The notes beneath the pieces were generated by a model. That model was not told the origin of the DNA. It saw nothing but the letters and a program-made list of their open reading frames with translations, and searched no databases. Shown piece after piece: positions 6,337-7,063 of a DNA stretch of 7,063 nucleotides. Both the position numbers and the translations under genes were made by a program. The stretch covers positions 1-7,063 of the forward strand of contig CAMYKE010000179.1 of assembly GCA_947258895.1 (NCBI GenBank), in the 5' to 3' direction. Within the stretch, counting starts at the first letter, position 1. Every line of letters starts with the position of its first letter. This stretch comes from an uncultured Pseudomonadales bacterium. GTDB taxonomy: Bacteria > Pseudomonadota > Gammaproteobacteria > Pseudomonadales > IMCC2047.

Positions 6337-7063
6337 ATGAACCAGTATGACTATGATTTATTTGTGATAGGGGCGGGGTCTGGCGGCGTGCGGGCAGCAC
6401 GCATGGCGGCCAGCCTGGGGGTGCGCGTTGCGATTGCCGAGGACCGCTACCTCGGGGGCACCTGTGTCAATGTCGGTTGCGTGCCGAAGAAGCTGTATGT
6501 CTACGCATCCCACTACCGTGAAGAGTTCCATGATGCCGCCAATTTTGGTTGGCAGCAGCAGGTGGCCCCCGAGTTCGACTGGCCGACACTGCGTGACAAC
6601 AAGATCGAGGAGATCAAGCGGCTCAACGGCATCTACAACGACCTGCTCAGTAATTCCGGCGCCGAGTTGATCACAGGCCGGGCCACGGTCACGGGTAGTC
6701 ATTCGGTGGCGGTCAACGGCAGGGAAATAACCGCGGCAAGAATCCTGGTCGCTACCGGAGGCTGGCCGTATATTCCCGAGTTCCCGGGTTCCGAGCACGT
6801 GATCAGTTCCAACGAGGTATTTGATCTGGAGCAGTTCCCGCAGCATGTGGTTGTCGTCGGCGGCGGCTATATTGCGGTCGAGTTCGCGGGCATTTTGAAC
6901 GGACTTGGTGCCACCACCGAATTGCTGTATCGCGGTGACCTGTTTTTACGCGGCTTTGACCAGGATATCCGCGAATCTGTAGCCGCAGAACTGACCAAGA
7001 AGGGCATCACGAACCGCTTCGGCGCCATCATTACGCGCATTGACAGGACCACCGGCGGCCAGC
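6337..7063 (+). CDS. gor: Glutathione-disulfide reductase, N-terminal part (cut by window end)
   Basis: Cytosolic NADPH-dependent flavoenzyme that reduces glutathione disulfide to GSH. About 242 codons of a protein that is usually near 450 residues are visible; the frame is still open at the last base. The FAD-binding motif is GAGSGG (12-17), with E35 at the end of the second strand. The redox disulfide is C43/C48 in [14 protein letters not shown] (40-53), the form found in glutathione reductase. ATGG (139-142) closes the FAD domain. The NADPH-binding motif is GGGYIAVE (175-182), followed by R199 and R205, the two arginines that bind the NADP 2'-phosphate in glutathione reductases. These arginines argue against an NADH-dependent lipoamide dehydrogenase. 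The C-terminal dimer domain, with the catalytic His-Glu pair, lies outside the window. It is 42 bases after the glutaredoxin-like gene in the same direction, likely co-transcribed. Confidence 0.95.
   Translation, partial: MNQYDYDLFVIGAGSGGVRAARMAASLGVRVAIAEDRYLGGTCVNVGCVPKKLYVYASHYREEFHDAANFGWQQQVAPEFDWPTLRDNKIEEIKRLNGIYNDLLSNSGAELITGRATVTGSHSVAVNGREITAARILVATGGWPYIPEFPGSEHVISSNEVFDLEQFPQHVVVVGGGYIAVEFAGILNGLGATTELLYRGDLFLRGFDQDIRESVAAELTKKGITNRFGAIITRIDRTTGGQ

Noticed and set aside
6358..6846. 162-codon open frame opposite gor
   Set aside because: It is antisense to the strongly conserved FAD domain of glutathione reductase, with no family resemblance.

Overview
The window is a densely packed piece of chromosome from a gammaproteobacterium. 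The evidence is the very close match of Icd, ClpS, ClpA and IF-1 to the enterobacterial and pseudomonad proteins, and the aat-bpt-infA / clpA-clpS-icd gene order known from that class. I cannot place it in a family. Nothing looks like a mobile element, phage, CRISPR array or recently transferred DNA. No stretch over 300 bases lacks a gene.

Layout. Bases 57-4184 (+) carry icd (NADP-dependent isocitrate dehydrogenase), a 213-base gap, then clpS and clpA 24 bases apart. Bases 4201-5911 (-) carry infA (IF-1), bpt (aspartate/glutamate leucyltransferase) and aat (leucyl/phenylalanyl-tRNA-protein transferase), transcribed aat-bpt-infA towards clpA. clpA and infA converge with 16 bases between their stop codons. 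A 122-base divergent region separates aat from a second rightward pair: a small glutaredoxin-like protein (6034-6294) and gor (glutathione reductase, from 6337), which runs off the window end.

How the genes work together. aat, bpt, clpS and clpA make up the bacterial N-degron (N-end rule) pathway except the ClpP peptidase. Aat puts Leu/Phe on N-terminal Lys/Arg. Bpt puts Leu on N-terminal Asp/Glu. ClpS recognises the resulting N-terminal Leu, Phe, Trp or Tyr and passes the substrate to ClpA for unfolding into ClpP. infA is a translation factor embedded in this cluster. The glutaredoxin-like protein and Gor form a separate thiol-redox unit; icd is TCA-cycle metabolism and a source of NADPH, which Gor consumes.

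This is a known, conserved arrangement, and I see no undescribed system. The most informative non-coding signal is a close match to a sigma-32 (RpoH) heat-shock promoter upstream of clpS, with the -35/-10 geometry of E. coli dnaK P1. Other points are the absence of cspD between icd and clpS, a one-base aat-bpt junction with a GTG start, and inverted repeats at the clpA/infA convergence, upstream of infA and over the stop codon of the glutaredoxin-like gene.
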